Shown here in pieces: positions 25,409 through 33,310 of a stretch of DNA of 34,106 nt (its first letter is position 1; every line of letters starts with the position of its first letter). The notes beneath the pieces were generated by a model, which was given only the letters and a program-made list of their open reading frames with translations, searched no databases and was not told the DNA's origin. Source of the stretch: JACKBJ01 sp964549495 (GTDB lineage: Bacteria; Chloroflexota; Anaerolineae; Epilineales; Epilineaceae); the NCBI GenBank assembly GCA_964549495.1, contig CAZJWJ010000054.1, positions 1 through 34,106 of the forward strand, in the 5' to 3' direction. The position numbers and the translations under genes were made by a program.

Positions 25409-26347
25409 TCATCGGTCGGCCATGCGCTCCACGCGGCCGGAATGCACCGCAAAATGCTGCAGGTCGTCGGCCACCAGGCTGTCGGGGAAGACCGAACGGG
25501 CCTCGTCCTGGATCTCGCGGGCCGGGTAGCGGCGCGAGACGTGGGTCAGGATCAGCTGGCCGGCACCGGCATCGCGGGCCAGCTGCGCCGCCTGGCGCGC
25601 GGTCAGGTGGCCGAACTTGCGGGCGGTGTCCCGATCGCGCCACAGGTAGGTGCTCTCGCAGACCAGGAGGTCGGCGTCGCCAGCGATGCCGACCAGCTCG
25701 TCCACCCGCGCCACGTCGCCGATGAAGACCAGCTTGGTGCCGGGCGTGGCCGGCCCCAGCACCTGGTCGGGCTGGATGCGCCGGCCGTCCTCCAGGGTGA
25801 CCGCCTGGCCCCGCACCAGGTCGCGCCGCACGGGGCCGGCCGGCAATCCCAAGGCCTCGGCCTTCTCGGGCAGGAAGGGCCGGCGGCTGCGCTCCTGGAA
25901 GACGAAGCCGAAGTTGCCGCTGCCGCGGTGCTTGACCGGAAAGGCCACCACCTCCAGGTCGCCGACTTCCATCAGCGGTCCCGGCTCCAGCTTTCGGTAG
26001 TTGATGACGAAGTCGTCGCCCCCGCCGCGCACCACCACGCCCATCAGCTCGCGCACCCGCTCCAGGGCCCAGCGGCCACCGTGGATGTCCAGGTGATCGG
26101 AGGCCTCCCAACGGGCGAAGGTGCTGGCGATGCCGCCCAGGCCCAAAATGTGGTCCAGGTGGCCGTGGGTCAAGAGCACGGTGTCCAGGCGCTTGAAGCC
26201 CAGCCCGCTCCTCAGCAACTGCCGCTGCGTGCCCTCGCCGGCATCGATCAGGAAGCGCTTGTCGCGGTATAGCACCATGGTCGAGGGCAGCCCGCGGCGC
26301 ACCGAAGGCGCCGAGGCCGAGGTGCCCAGGAAGACGATCTCGATCAC
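25409..26347 (-). CDS. rnz: Ribonuclease Z
   Basis: This metallo-beta-lactamase-fold endonuclease removes the 3' trailer of tRNA precursors. The 312-residue length is that of the short form. The zinc motif HGHLDH is at residues 61-66, with IEIVFLGTSASAPSVRRG at the start, the FLIDAGEGTQRQLL strand, the LVFIGDVARVD segment with the metal Asp, and TARQAAQLARDAGAGQLILT followed by HVSRRY late in the protein. The start is GTG at 26347 with a weak GCGAG site. It lies 61 bases after the stop of a secreted protein gene and 60 bases before the C39-like gene, so these three may be one unit. Confidence 0.94.
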   Translation of the reverse strand: MIEIVFLGTSASAPSVRRGLPSTMVLYRDKRFLIDAGEGTQRQLLRSGLGFKRLDTVLLTHGHLDHILGLGGIASTFARWEASDHLDIHGGRWALERVRELMGVVVRGGGDDFVINYRKLEPGPLMEVGDLEVVAFPVKHRGSGNFGFVFQERSRRPFLPEKAEALGLPAGPVRRDLVRGQAVTLEDGRRIQPDQVLGPATPGTKLVFIGDVARVDELVGIAGDADLLVCESTYLWRDRDTARKFGHLTARQAAQLARDAGAGQLILTHVSRRYPAREIQDEARSVFPDSLVADDLQHFAVHSGRVERMADR

Positions 26348-26408
26348 GCGGCGCGCTCGCCGGTGGAGGCCTCGTCCATCGCGTCAGGGAGTTCTGGACG
26401 TCGCGACA

Positions 26409-27812
26409 TCAGGGACGCTCGAGGAAGGGCAGGTAGAGCAGCGCCTCCGGCTCGTCGATCGGCGTCTGCTCGGCGGTCGGGCTGGGCTCGCCGGTCGGCA
26501 TCTCGGTCGGCGTCTCGGTGGCCACGCCGGTGGCCGTGGGCTCCGGCGTCGGCGTGTCCGGCAGGTCATCCGACTCGATCTCGACGGTCACCGGGTTCTC
26601 GCGCCACTCGATCAGGCGCTCGGGCGCCGGCTCGGCGCCGGCCGGCAGCACCAGCAGGTCGCCGGGGAAGCCGGTCTCGAGCAAGGCGTCGATGTCCGGC
26701 GCCGTCACGCCGGTATCGGCGTAGGCCATGCCGTCGCCGGTGTCATCGCTGCCCCCGTCGGTATCGTCACGGTAGTAGACCCGCGCCTCGGCCGAGGCGT
26801 CGACCGCTTTCGAGAGCAGGCTCAAGCGCCCCGCGCCCAGCCGGATCTCGCGCCAGGCCGGCACGGGCGCGTCCGGCACCGCATCCGGGCTGCCGTCGAC
26901 CGTGACGCCGGCCGGCAGGTTGGCGTCGTGGTAGGTCGCGCCCGAGACCGCGGCGGTGAAGTCGAGCGAGACGCGGATGTTGGTCAGCTGGATGATCCCC
27001 CCGCCGAGTCCCGCCAGGTCCTCGGTGCCGGCGAAGATGGTGAAGCGGCGATCATAGGCCTCTCCCCCTCCCTCGAGCAGACCGCGCAGCGGGCCGACCT
27101 TGACCGGGTCCCCGCTCAGGTCGATTCCCAGGACCCCCAGCGCAGCGGATAGGGTCTCCTCGTTCACCGCTCCGGCTCCGGTCAGGTTGCCGCGCAACTT
27201 CATACGATCGACCAGGTCCTCTTCGACACCGGTCAAGAAGAACGACCGCAGTCCGAAGAAGCCGTCCTCGCCAGCATCGGCCGGCCCCATCCGGTAATGC
27301 TCCCCCACGATCTCGCGCTCGCCGGCCTCCCACCGCAGCCGCGGCGTGATGGCGATCTCGGGCCCGCTCTCGGAGCGGAAGAGGTGGATCTCGCCGGCAT
27401 AGTCCTCGTCCATTGGATCGGAGATCTTCAGCACCGCCCGCGGCGCGTCTTCGGGCATGGCGGCCGGCCGCTCGCCCTCCGGCGCGGGCATGCCGGCATC
27501 GTCGAGCATCAAGACCAGCTCGTCGTCGGCGTCCAGCATGCCATCCTCGGTCTCGACGTAGGTGGCGCCGTTGCGCTCGTCCAGCTGCTCGGCCACCAGA
27601 CGCCAGGTCGATCCGTCCCAGCTCCAGGCCCAGATCTCCAGCTCGCTGGCCCCGTCGAAGAGCGGCAGGTCGGCGCCGGAGAGGACGATGGCTTCGGAGG
27701 GGCGCCAGCTGGCGTCGGCCTGGGCGGCCATGGGATCGGGCGGGCCGGCGACCGCGAAGGCCACGCCGGCCGCGGAGAGGAGGGCGAGGGTGGCGAGGAT
27801 GCGGATCTTCAT
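26409..27812 (-). CDS. Secreted protein of unknown function with Pro/Thr-rich stalk and C-terminal YLP motif
   Basis: This 467-residue protein has a clear signal peptide (MKIRILATLALLSAAGVAFA, cleaved near 22). The body holds beta-rich sequence (VLSGADLPLFDGASELEIWA, then WDGSTWRLVAEQLDE and DELVLMLDDAG), with TYVETEDGMLDADDE. Later it has LIEWRENPVTVEIES. About 45 residues of Pro/Thr/Glu-rich stalk follow, and the chain ends ALLYLPFLERP. I do not recognise a named domain. The start at 27812 is set by AGGAGG nine bases upstream and by the promoter at 27911-27939, whose -10 overlaps the false upstream ATG at 27911. The short [FY]LP ending is shared with the polyglycine protein. Confidence 0.82.
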   Translation of the reverse strand: MKIRILATLALLSAAGVAFAVAGPPDPMAAQADASWRPSEAIVLSGADLPLFDGASELEIWAWSWDGSTWRLVAEQLDERNGATYVETEDGMLDADDELVLMLDDAGMPAPEGERPAAMPEDAPRAVLKISDPMDEDYAGEIHLFRSESGPEIAITPRLRWEAGEREIVGEHYRMGPADAGEDGFFGLRSFFLTGVEEDLVDRMKLRGNLTGAGAVNEETLSAALGVLGIDLSGDPVKVGPLRGLLEGGGEAYDRRFTIFAGTEDLAGLGGGIIQLTNIRVSLDFTAAVSGATYHDANLPAGVTVDGSPDAVPDAPVPAWREIRLGAGRLSLLSKAVDASAEARVYYRDDTDGGSDDTGDGMAYADTGVTAPDIDALLETGFPGDLLVLPAGAEPAPERLIEWRENPVTVEIESDDLPDTPTPEPTATGVATETPTEMPTGEPSPTAEQTPIDEPEALLYLPFLERP

Positions 27813-27910
27813 GAGGGCTGCCTCCTGGACGCCGGATTCGAAAGGGCGCGATCCCGACGATCGCGGCCGCTTCGGCGCGCGGGCGGCCGTCCGGCCATCG
27901 GGGAAGCGCA

Positions 27911-27939
27911 ATCATATGGGGATCGCCCAGGGGGGTCAA
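27911..27939 (-). promoter_or_regulatory. Canonical sigma-70 promoter TTGACC-N17-TATGAT
   Basis: On the minus strand TTGACC (27939-27934) and TATGAT (27916-27911) are spaced by exactly 17 bases, with a predicted start near 27904, about 90 bases before the secreted protein gene. It is the best promoter in the window and probably drives the secreted protein, rnz and C39-like genes. It also shows that an ORF start at 27911 cannot be used. Confidence 0.8.
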
Positions 27940-28010
27940 CGGATCGACCGGCGCGTCGGCCGATCTCGCGGCAGACCGGCGGTGGTACTTGCGGCCGGCC
28001 GTCCGCGAGC

Positions 28011-28049
28011 CTGCACCGCGGGCGGTCCTCGACTACAATCCGCTCCATG
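28011..28049 (+). promoter_or_regulatory. Promoter CTGCAC-N17-TACAAT, leaderless placement before maf
   Basis: CTGCAC at 28011-28016 and TACAAT at 28034-28039 are 17 bases apart. Seven bases after the -10 comes the ATG at 28047, so transcription should begin at the start codon. There is no ribosome site. Confidence 0.6.
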
Positions 28050-28643
28050 GCTACAACCACACCGCCCAACCGGTCCAAGCCGCCCATCGTGCTGGCCTCC
28101 GCCTCGCCGCGCCGCAAGGCGCTCCTGTCGACCCTGGCGCCCGAGCCCTTCGAGGTCGTGGTGGCCGAGATCGACGAGTCACCGCTGCCCGGCGAGCGGC
28201 CCGAACCCCACGTGCGTCGGCTGGCGCTGGCCAAGGCGCGCGCGGTGGCGGCGCAGATCGAGGGACCGGCGCGGGTGCTGGGCGCGGACACGATCGTGGT
28301 CTTCGAGGGCCGGATCCTGGGCAAGCCGGCCGACGCTGCCGATGCGGCCGCGACCCTGCGCCGGCTGCGCGGCCGGCGACACGAGGTGGTGACGGGGCTG
28401 GCGATGGTGGACGCGGAGACCGGTCGTTCCCGCTCCACCTCGGCCACGACCGGGGTCTGGATGCGCGACTACTCGGATGCCGAGATCGAAGCCTACGTGG
28501 CCGGCGGCGACCCGATGGACAAGGCCGGCGCCTATGCCATCCAGCACACCGGCTTCCGCCCGGTGGCCCGGCTAGAGGGCTCGGAGACCAACGTCATCGG
28601 CCTGCCGCTGGCGCTGACGCGCTGGCTCTCGAGGTGCATGTAG
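28047..28643 (+). CDS. maf: Maf nucleoside triphosphate pyrophosphatase
   Basis: The enzyme hydrolyses non-canonical or excess NTPs to NMP and PPi, a house-cleaning role also tied to division control. This 198-residue protein has IVLASASPRRKALLS at about residue 15, DESPLPGERPEPHVRRLALA, VLGADTIVVFEGRILGKP, RRHEVVTGLAMVD, and EAYVAGGDPMDKAGAYAIQH, which together are diagnostic. The start at 28047 has no ribosome site but sits directly behind a -10 box. It is divergent from the secreted protein gene and convergent with the next gene. Confidence 0.95.
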   Translation: MATTTPPNRSKPPIVLASASPRRKALLSTLAPEPFEVVVAEIDESPLPGERPEPHVRRLALAKARAVAAQIEGPARVLGADTIVVFEGRILGKPADAADAAATLRRLRGRRHEVVTGLAMVDAETGRSRSTSATTGVWMRDYSDAEIEAYVAGGDPMDKAGAYAIQHTGFRPVARLEGSETNVIGLPLALTRWLSRCM

Positions 28644-28680
28644 CCCTCTTCACCTCACCGGTGCCGGCACATGGATGGCC

Positions 28681-29925
28681 TCACTTCTCCAGTTCCCGAC
28701 GCACATCGCGCGCGGCGATGGTGCGGACGAAGGCCTTGGAAGACTGGTCCACGGCGAGCAGCGCGTCGATGCTGCGAGCGGCGCGCCTGCGGTCCCACCC
28801 TTCGACGCGCTCGGCCGCGTTCAGTGCGTGGCTCACCGCGTCCTGGACATCGCTGCCCGTGATCTCGTAGAACTGCCCAGCGCACATCCAGCGAAGGGCC
28901 GCCAGGGCGCAGCCGAGCGCGAACCGGGGCTCTCGCTCGCGCGCGTCTCGCGCGGCTCGCACGAGGGTGCGCACGTCGACGGGCGAGGTCTCCGCGAGAC
29001 GGAGCGCCAGGCCCAGTTCTCCGGAGGCCTTGGCGGCGGCGAACCAGCGGCCCTCCTCGCCGGGCGAGTCCGCGATGAGATCGGCCAGCACCTTCGATGG
29101 CGGGATGGTCGGGTAGGCGGCGGCGACAGCGCGGAAGGTGGCCAGGTTCGTATTGCGCCGGTGGCCCCTGAGGCCGAAGCGTCGGTAGGCCTCCTCGGTT
29201 CGGCCTTGCTCGAGGAGGATGGCCTCGCAAGCCGCGTCGATCGCGTCTTCGTAGTAGCCCGCCGAGCTCCGGCTGGCCTCGGCCATGCGCAGTGCAGCTT
29301 CGAGGTCGCCCATGGCGCTCAGCGCCTCCACACCATAGCGGAGGTCATGCCACATGGGCTTGTACAGTTCGTCGATGAGGGCCAGGAGATCCGCGTGGCG
29401 GCCCGCGGCCAGAAGCGCGGACAGGCAGGCTGCCGTCGCATTGCTGTGGACGTAGTTGCCGGCGCGACGCTCCGCGTTGACGCGCCTTACCAGCGGCATC
29501 AACTCGTCCGCCCAGCGCGACGCCACCTCCGGCGAGGCGCAGAATCGGCCCCAGAGCGCGCCGATCGACTCCAGGTAGGCGTAGCCGTCGTCTTCGTAGG
29601 CCTGCCACAGACGCTCGAGCCAGGCTTCGCGCTTTCGATCCGACACGTCGGCGGCCTCCAGCACGCCGGCAAGCTCCTCGACGGCCTCATGGACGGCTCG
29701 TCCGATTTGGCCGCTGGAGCTGTCGATGTGCTCGATGGCCGGCACCAGGCGTTCCAGGAGCCGCACGCTGCCTTCGGCGGCCGTCTCCGGGTCCACCCGG
29801 GCCCGCGCCTGGATCTCCTTGACCGCCGCGCCGAGGCGCTTGGCCGCCAGGCTCGAGCCGCGCCAGTTGTACTGTCCTTGTCGAAAATGTGCCGGGAAGT
29901 TCCAGCCAGCTGCCTTGGTCGCCAT
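28681..29925 (-). CDS. Conserved helical-repeat protein of unknown function
   Basis: This 414-residue all-helical protein starts MATKAAGWNFPAHFRQGQYN, continues WRGSSLAAKRLGAAVKEIQA and is built from TPR-like helix pairs (for example LSALLAAGRHADLLALIDEL, AMGDLEAALRMAEASRSSAG, ILLEQGRTEEAYRRFGLRGH). I recall homologues in scattered bacteria beginning with a similar KAGWNF..HFR..QY.WRGS..A.KRL pattern, and no function is known to me. I prefer the ATG at 29925: a TAAGAT box on the minus strand lies eight bases before it, again a leaderless-type layout; ATG 29943 is the alternative. Its GC is somewhat lower than its neighbours, in keeping with a mobile distribution. Confidence 0.75.
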   Translation of the reverse strand: MATKAAGWNFPAHFRQGQYNWRGSSLAAKRLGAAVKEIQARARVDPETAAEGSVRLLERLVPAIEHIDSSSGQIGRAVHEAVEELAGVLEAADVSDRKREAWLERLWQAYEDDGYAYLESIGALWGRFCASPEVASRWADELMPLVRRVNAERRAGNYVHSNATAACLSALLAAGRHADLLALIDELYKPMWHDLRYGVEALSAMGDLEAALRMAEASRSSAGYYEDAIDAACEAILLEQGRTEEAYRRFGLRGHRRNTNLATFRAVAAAYPTIPPSKVLADLIADSPGEEGRWFAAAKASGELGLALRLAETSPVDVRTLVRAARDAREREPRFALGCALAALRWMCAGQFYEITGSDVQDAVSHALNAAERVEGWDRRRAARSIDALLAVDQSSKAFVRTIAARDVRRELEK

Positions 29926-30005
29926 GGGCGATGATCTTATCATGAGTGGCGGCAGCGTGCTTGCTGGCCCGCCGCCGGAATTCTTCGGGCAGGGAGGTGC
30001 AGACC

Positions 30006-30404
30006 ATGTCGCCAGCAGAAGACTCGCCGCCGCATGTCGTCTTGCTGGTGCTGGACGATCCCAATCGGCTGGACGAGGTGCTCGAGGCCTGGCATGGCGC
30101 GGGCGTGCGCGGCGTGACGATCGTCGAGAGCACGGGGCTGCATCGGCGGCGCCGGCGCACGATCGGGGCCCGCTATGCCTATGGCTTCCCGCGCCTCTTC
30201 GGTGGCGCCTACGAGGGGCACTTCACGCTGATGACGGTGGTGCCGCCTTCGCAGGTGGAGGTCTGCCGTGCGGAGGTCGAGCGCATCGTCGGGGATCTGG
30301 ACCTGCCGAACACGGGCATGCTGGTGGCGTGGCCGGCCGCCTTCGCCAAGGGCATCGCCTGCGCGCCGCCGGATGACGATTCCGGGGAGCGCCGCGAGGG
30401 GTGA
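30006..30404 (+). CDS. PII-like (GlnB-fold) signalling protein
   Basis: This 132-residue protein follows the ferredoxin-like plan of PII proteins: HVVLLVLDDPNRLDEVLEAW (strand-helix), GVRGVTIVESTGLHRR, an Arg-rich T-loop-like stretch RRRRRTIGARYAYGFPRLFG, then HFTLMTVVPPSQVEVCRAEV and NTGMLVAWPAAFAKGI. No uridylylated Tyr context of classical GlnB is evident. PII-type proteins sense nucleotides and other small ligands and usually bind a membrane transporter. The start at 30006 has GGGAGGTG seven bases upstream. Its stop overlaps the GTG of the antiporter gene by four bases (GTGA), so the two are translated together. Ligand and partner are inferred from context. Confidence 0.8.
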   Translation: MSPAEDSPPHVVLLVLDDPNRLDEVLEAWHGAGVRGVTIVESTGLHRRRRRTIGARYAYGFPRLFGGAYEGHFTLMTVVPPSQVEVCRAEVERIVGDLDLPNTGMLVAWPAAFAKGIACAPPDDDSGERREG

Positions 30405-31393
30405 GCGAGGTCCTCTTCCTGCTCAGCGCGGTCGTGATCGTGGCCAGCGCGCGGCGGCTGGCGCACTACGGCGATATGATCGCGGTGCGCACGCGGCTGG
30501 GCGGCATGTTCGTCGGCACCCTGCTCTTGGCGCTGGCCACCTCGCTGCCCGAGCTCTTGACGATGATCGCATCGGTCGGTCAGGCGCTGCCCAGCATGGC
30601 GGCGGGCAGCATCTTCGGCAGCTGCATGTTCAACATGTGCCTGCTGGGCCTCTTGGACACGGCGCATCGCCGGGTGCGGCTGCTGCGCTCGGTGGCTCTG
30701 GCCCACGCCACCAGCGGCGCCTTGGCCGTGCTGATGCTGGCGGCCACGGTCCTGTTCATCTTGGCCGACCTGCCGCTGCGCATCGGCTGGGTCGGGCTGG
30801 ACAGCCTGATGCTGATCGCGCTCTATCTGGGCGGCGTCTTCCTGCTGCGCGGCAGCGACCCGATGCCCGCCGCACCCGCGGCGGAAGAGCCCGCCCTGAT
30901 CGGTGTGCCCTCGCTGCGCCACGGCTTGCTCGGCTTCCTGGCCGCCTCGCTGGTGCTGTCGCTGGCCACGCCCGTGATGGTCGCCAGCGCGGGCAATCTG
31001 GCGGATCAGACCGGCCTGTCGGCCGGCTTCATGGGCACGGCGGCGGTGGCCATCGTGACCTCCCTACCCGAGGCCGCCACGACCATCAGCGCGATCCGCA
31101 TCCGCGCTTTCGACATGGCGGTGGGCAACCTCTTCGGCAGCAACATCTTCAACATCTTCGCCCTGGGCCTCACCGACCTGATCGTGCTGGACGGCCGGTT
31201 CCTGGCCGGCATCGACCCGGACATGACGCTGGCGGCCCTGCTGGCCCTGGTCCTCACCGCGGTCGGCCTCTTGGGCAACGTGGCGCGGATCGAACGCCGC
31301 CTGGGCTTCGTGGAGCTCGACGCGGCCTTCATCATGCTGATCTACCTGGCCGGCATGTGGCTGCTCTACACGCGCGGGATCGCCGTCGGCTGA
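30401..31393 (+). CDS. CaCA-family sodium/calcium-type cation antiporter
   Basis: This 330-residue membrane protein has the two inverted alpha repeats of the CaCA superfamily: alpha-1 MFVGTLLLALATSLPELLTM with GSIFGSCMFNM, and alpha-2 FMGTAAVAIVTSLPEAATTI with GNLFGSNIFNIFALG. The TSLPE motifs carry the ion-binding Glu residues. About ten hydrophobic segments are present. Between the halves is a short hydrophilic loop (about 150-168, PMPAAPAAEEPALIG). It would exchange Ca2+ or another cation for Na+ or H+ across the inner membrane. The GTG start at 30401 lies inside the end of the PII-like gene, which is an unusual partner for this transporter and suggests direct control. Confidence 0.92.
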   Translation: MSEVLFLLSAVVIVASARRLAHYGDMIAVRTRLGGMFVGTLLLALATSLPELLTMIASVGQALPSMAAGSIFGSCMFNMCLLGLLDTAHRRVRLLRSVALAHATSGALAVLMLAATVLFILADLPLRIGWVGLDSLMLIALYLGGVFLLRGSDPMPAAPAAEEPALIGVPSLRHGLLGFLAASLVLSLATPVMVASAGNLADQTGLSAGFMGTAAVAIVTSLPEAATTISAIRIRAFDMAVGNLFGSNIFNIFALGLTDLIVLDGRFLAGIDPDMTLAALLALVLTAVGLLGNVARIERRLGFVELDAAFIMLIYLAGMWLLYTRGIAVG

Positions 31394-31500
31394 GCGACTT
31401 CGAGGCCGCGCCCGGCACCTGGCCGGCCCGCGCGGATCTCGATTGCCGGCCGGGCACGGGCGAGCGGATGAAATCTTGCGCCTCCGGCTCGACCGAGATC

Positions 31501-31537
31501 TATAATTTGCCGCGGTCCGGCGAGCTTCGCCGGGCCG
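31501..31537 (+). promoter_or_regulatory. TATAAT -10 box followed by an 11-bp hairpin at the start site
   Basis: TATAAT lies at 31501-31506; TTGCGC at 31476-31481 is a possible -35 with a long 19-base spacer. The arms cggtccggcga (31513-31523) and tcgccgggccg (31527-31537) pair with one G-T wobble and a 3-base loop, starting where the transcript should begin. It leads to the lipoprotein gene at 31664 through a leader of about 150 bases in which nothing else was seen. Confidence 0.6.
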
Positions 31538-31663
31538 TCTTGCATCTAGCCATGCATGGGGCCGAGCCCAATTCGCCGACGTCGAGTCCTTCCCCCCGCC
31601 TCGGTCCGGCCCGCAGGCACCGGTCGCTTCTTCACACTCCACCCCGTGGAGAGGAGCCGTCAC

Positions 31664-32299
31664 GTGATCCGAACGATCCTGCTTTCCCTAGCCTTGCTGG
31701 TTTCGGTGACGCTCGTCGGCTGCTCGACGGGCCCCGCCGCGTCCGGAACGATAATCCCGGCAGATGCTTCCAGCGCGACCTGGATGGCCTATCAGGCCGA
31801 TAGCGGCTACCGGGTGAGCTATCCGCTCGAACTCTACTCGATGCGCGATGGCGACTCACCGTCCGACGTCCTATTCCCCGGCACCAAGGTCATCGAGCCC
31901 AACGACGCCTTCTCCTACCAAGAACCGCGCGCCATCACCTACCAGCTGTCGATCACGGTCCGCGAGAACACGCAGGGCCTGTCACTGGATGCCCCGGAGG
32001 CCTTGCTGGCGCGCGGCGGGCTCATCGCCTACGAGCCCGAGATGCTCAGCGAGGATTCGATCCAGACCGTCCAGCTCGGTGGCGTCGACGCGCTTCGCGT
32101 CGATGACCTTTCGGTAGGGCCGGCCGGCATCGCCACCCAGATCATCACCATGCGCGACGATCGCATCGTCGAGATCCTCGTCGAGCCCAAGCAGCTGACC
32201 GGCAACCAGGCCGAGCCCTATCAGGAGGGCGAACCCTCCGTGGCGAATCGAGCCTGGATGGACGAGATCATCGACCGCTTCGAGTTCACCGAGCCCTAA
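31664..32299 (+). CDS. Lipoprotein of unknown function (PsbP/DUF1795-like pattern)
   Basis: This 211-residue lipoprotein starts MIRTILLSLALLVSVTLVGC, with the lipobox LVGC at Cys20. The mature part begins with a short linker and then YQADSGYRVSYPLELYSM, similar to the opening strand of PsbP/DUF1795 proteins, followed by AITYQLSITVRENT, VQLGGVDALRVDDL and a C-terminal WMDEIIDRFEF. This fits a surface-exposed binding domain, but the assignment is tentative. The GTG at 31664 is chosen because GGAGAGG lies upstream and the signal peptide starts there; the longer frame from 31556 would hide it. It overlaps the convergent GNAT gene by four bases. Confidence 0.8.
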   Translation: MIRTILLSLALLVSVTLVGCSTGPAASGTIIPADASSATWMAYQADSGYRVSYPLELYSMRDGDSPSDVLFPGTKVIEPNDAFSYQEPRAITYQLSITVRENTQGLSLDAPEALLARGGLIAYEPEMLSEDSIQTVQLGGVDALRVDDLSVGPAGIATQIITMRDDRIVEILVEPKQLTGNQAEPYQEGEPSVANRAWMDEIIDRFEFTEP

Positions 32300-32874
32300 C
32301 CCTTCGATCCCGCCCCGCGCTCGAGCACACCGATCACGAGCGTATCCGACGAGGGTGGCTCGTCGAGGGCTTGGATCGACATGCCGAGCTTGCGCATCAC
32401 CCCTTGGGACGGCAGGTTCCCGTGGATCGTGGTGGCGATGATACGCCCGAGCATCTCGTGTTCGAAGAGGAACTGTACGAGTGCTCGGGCGGCTTCGACG
32501 GCGAAGCCCTGACCCTGCCGTGCCGGGGCGATTGCCCAGAAGAGGCCGACTTCAGCTGTGGCCGGATCGTGCGGGTCACGCCCGAATGCCGCAACCCGGT
32601 TGAACGTATCCAAATAGGGTACGACTCCCACCGCACCCACGACCTCGCCGCTCGCCTTCTCCACCACGGCTCGCTCACCGTAATGCGGTTGCTGGAGTTC
32701 GGCGAACAGCTCGTAGCCGAGCACCGTCCACTGGAGCCAACGTCGGCGCGCTTCCAGATCCAGGTCGGAGCCGAAGGCCGCGTTGAGCAGCTCGTGGATC
32801 GCCTCGAGATCATTCAGAGTCAGCTCGCGGATGATCAGCCGCTCGGTCTCGAGCCTTGGAATCCTCCTGCTCAT
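32296..32874 (-). CDS. GNAT acetyltransferase (RimJ/RimL type)
   Basis: This 192-residue enzyme has the fold of ribosomal-protein-type GNATs: IPRLETERLIIRELTLNDLE, VVEKASGEVVGAVGVVPYLD, EVGLFWAIAPARQGQGFAVE with the acetyl-CoA loop ARQGQGFA, and a NLPSQGVMRKLGMS motif near the end. It should acetylate an amine of a protein or small molecule; the substrate cannot be told. The ATG at 32874 overlaps the TGA of the frame upstream (32871) as ATGA, which supports that frame being a real coding segment. Its stop overlaps the convergent lipoprotein gene. Confidence 0.9.
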   Translation of the reverse strand: MSRRIPRLETERLIIRELTLNDLEAIHELLNAAFGSDLDLEARRRWLQWTVLGYELFAELQQPHYGERAVVEKASGEVVGAVGVVPYLDTFNRVAAFGRDPHDPATAEVGLFWAIAPARQGQGFAVEAARALVQFLFEHEMLGRIIATTIHGNLPSQGVMRKLGMSIQALDEPPSSDTLVIGVLERGAGSKG

Positions 32875-33274
32875 CTGGTCTTTCCAAGGAAAACAGCCTG
32901 ATCGCCGAGCGGCGACTGGATGCCGACCACGTGGTCCGCTGCATCGATACCCGCCGGTATGTCATCGCATCGAACCGTCCGAGTCCTCAGTCGCCAACTG
33001 TCGACTCCCGGGACGTAGATCGAGGGCATGGGATCGGAGGCGGGATCCGGCGTGGGCGGGACCGCCAAGCCAAGCCTCTCGCGGCGAATCACGGTGCCGC
33101 CGTCACCCGCGGCCACAACGCGAGATGGGCGATGGTCTGAAAGTCTCCGGCCACGACTTGCCAGGCACCGCCGGGACTCCCTTGTGCAACCAGCGCAGCA
33201 TCAACGGGTAGCTGCACCATCGCAGAGCCGAGAATCAGGATTCCGCCAATCGTGTGGCGCGTCCGCAGGTTCAT
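32871..33274 (-). pseudogene. Probable frameshifted gene: membrane/exported small protein
   Basis: Two overlapping minus-strand frames look like one gene broken by a frameshift at about 33089-33116. The first (33274-33089) starts MNLRTRHTIGGILILGSAMV, with a signal or membrane segment. The second (33116-32871) carries IRRERLGLAVPPTPDPASDP, SIYVPGVDSWRLRTRTVRCD and ends GDQAVFLGKTR. The second ends in an ATGA overlap with the GNAT gene, as genuine operon neighbours do. The joined product would be about 135 residues. I see no named family; a faint likeness to sortase-type sequence was not enough to call. A sequencing error is an alternative to a true pseudogene. Confidence 0.5.
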
Positions 33275-33310
33275 GGTTGCATGCTTCGATTCGTAACGAT
33301 TCGGACTGGG

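Noticed and set aside
27813..27911. Upstream start of the secreted protein at 27911
   Set aside because: This ATG is part of the TATGAT -10 box and precedes the mapped-by-motif start of RNA; AGGAGG and the signal peptide fix 27812.
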